NCBI GenBank assembly: GCA_037013495.1
Contig: CM072801.1
Location: 6,806,501-6,870,500 of the forward strand
Source: Hippophae tibetana
Taxonomy: Eukaryota; Streptophyta; Magnoliopsida; Rosales; Elaeagnaceae
Direction: 5' to 3'
Length of the DNA stretch: 64,000 nucleotides
Each line of letters begins with the position of its first letter. Position 1 is the first letter of the stretch. The notes under the pieces were generated by a model. That model made no database searches and was not told the origin of the DNA. It was given only the letters and a program-made list of their open reading frames with translations. Of this stretch, positions 62,401 through 64,000 are shown piece by piece. Position numbers and translations under genes: made by a program.

Positions 62401-64000
62401 GGAACACGAAGAGTTCTTATTTTATTATCACCTTTTTAATTTAAAATACATTTGTTTTTTAAAGTTTATATATATAATTTAAGACACGTGTGATACATTA
62501 AATGGAAGGGTATATCACGTACGTCACCAAAATGAATTGATGAACCATTCTCATATGAAAGTTTCTCCTGTTAGGATTACATACATAAAATATGCTTGCT
62601 AAGTACATCAGGCCATCAAAGTAATTTTGACAATTTACTTCATAAGGACTCTCTCATAATTGTTAACTTCTATTATCTTATTGATTCCGAAGATCAGCTT
62701 TTGGAATTTGGCGTTCAGTGTTTGGATCTCTAATGGAAATCATTAATTTCACAACCTCGGAAAATATGCTGACTTTTTTTCTTTTTCTTTTTGGGTTATG
62801 AAGACCTTTTATCTCTTAGCAGGATAAGATGACATCTTCATCGTATGACAATGTTGTTTATGCCTACTAAGACACAACAAAAAGTTTATTTTTTTAAACT
62901 GAATGTAAGAAAGTCCAGATTAAAAAAAAAAAAAAAAAAAGCAGCCCCAATATGGTACATAGCGTGCAATGCTGTTCCGATGCATAAATTGCTGTCATGA
63001 CACAAATGGACACAGAAACATAGACACATAGGTTTTGATTTGCCTAAATGTTATGTACATGCTTATCTACTTGATTGCTCTTCAGAGCATATCATCATCA
63101 TCGCCATCGATCATTATCAAGTTTCCTTTTATGGGCTGCTTTCCATGCTCAGCTTAAAACTAGGTTCTGCATGTGACATCCTCATTTTGTCTCTTCTTTC
63201 AAATTTTTATATATTTTTGCTCAAGTTGCTGTTTTTGGTGTGTATTTGGTTACTGCTTTTCAAAACTCAATAAAGTATTTATGATAAATACTTTCTCAGT
63301 TTAAAACTCTGTCCTTATCCAAAAGAACAGTGTCACATGATTATAGGGATACTTACTAACATATAATAATAAAATTATAATAAGTAAATTAATTTATGTA
63401 TCATATAAATTAAACTATCCATCGAGTTAATGATCTAAAGTGTTTTTTTTTTCATTTTATTTAATATTTATAATAAATTTACGATACAATATTATTTTAT
63501 TTTATTTAAATATTATCTCATTTTATCTCATCTTTCATTTAAATTGTATCTTTAATGGACCTAATTTTAAAGATATATTATATCATTTTTTTTATTGAAC
63601 TTACATTATAAATTATTATTTATTATATTTTTTATTTTTTTATATATCTAATTTAGATCTATTAAAAATAAATGAAATATTTCAATTAATATTATTTTAT
63701 TAACATCTAATCTCATTAAAAATTAAATAAAATAAAACGAGATGAATTATAAAAATTAATAATTTATCCACGTTAAAAATCAAAATCATGTGTACATGAC
63801 TTAATTTGTATCTGAATTTGTTGTTTTATTTCTTGCTATCAATAGCAAAACAGCTGAACTCGTTGGGCAAAGCCAAGTACAAACACAGATAGGTTATAAA
63901 TTTAAAGTAATAGAGATATATAGTGTTTTTATATGAAATATAAAAGTATGATTCCCTTGTATTATAAATGCCTAATGAAATTATATATGAGACACAATTT
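59426..64000. other. Terminal AT-rich intergenic region
   Basis: The first about 150 bp are the bS20c promoter/5' UTR. The rest is AT-rich, with a TA run at about 59690 and a poly-A stretch at 62922-62940. Short open frames (61241-61495 and 63040-63273) have no recognisable family or codon character. Nothing else is supported to the window end. Confidence 0.5.

Noticed and set aside
61241-63273. Small open frames at the right end of the window
   Set aside because: AT-rich, hydrophobic or low-complexity translations, no splice-linked partners, no recognisable motifs.
1-64000. CRISPR arrays, bacterial operons, rRNA or tRNA genes
   Set aside because: The window is plant nuclear DNA. No short regularly spaced repeats, and no tRNA A/B boxes or rRNA blocks were recognised by eye.

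Overview
This is a window of nuclear DNA from a flowering plant, almost certainly a eudicot. The genes have many short exons with GT-AG introns in a very AT-rich background. The proteins include a plastid ribosomal protein with a transit peptide, a cotton-fibre-type DUF761 protein and a plant-type PP2C. There are also decayed Bet v 1/PR-10 genes of the kind abundant in rosids, and U5 snRNA genes with plant USE + TATA promoters. The species cannot be fixed from the sequence alone.

Layout. 665-3055 (-): compact PP2C phosphatase, 5 exons, 286 codons. 3056-15296: gene-poor stretch holding a shredded Ty1/copia remnant (about 5.0-7.0 kb, +) and a Ty3/gypsy remnant (about 8.9-14.1 kb, -) whose gag, protease, RT and integrase segments are recognisable. 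15297-23576 (+): STE20/GCK-type (MAP4K-like) kinase gene with about 20 exons. Every exon is well formed except one, which appears to have lost 10 bp and now runs into TAA inside the kinase domain. 23.6-28.5 kb: AT-rich, empty. 28526-36285 (+): organellar PrmA-type ribosomal protein L11 methyltransferase. Its fifth intron carries a tandem array of roughly 0.47-0.59-kb units, and an internally deleted copia element sits 2 bp after the stop codon. 38140-38853 (-): intronless DUF761 protein. 40626-43111 (-): RS-rich nuclear protein. 46277-50644 (-): signal peptidase complex subunit 3, with a copia remnant in intron 2. 53.0-57.2 kb: two convergent U5 snRNA genes, intermingled with two decayed PR-10 copies. 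57642-59425 (-): plastid ribosomal protein bS20. 59.4-64 kb: AT-rich, nothing recognised.

The protein genes are housekeeping or signalling loci with no evident shared pathway. Two observations stand out. The U5 snRNA pair has conserved loop, compensated stems, Sm sites and Pol II-spaced USE/TATA elements, and is easily missed by ORF-based annotation. The kinase gene is otherwise intact but carries a single frame-breaking deletion in an exon that could be skipped in frame. I found no CRISPR array, rRNA or tRNA, and nothing that I can defend as an entirely new system.
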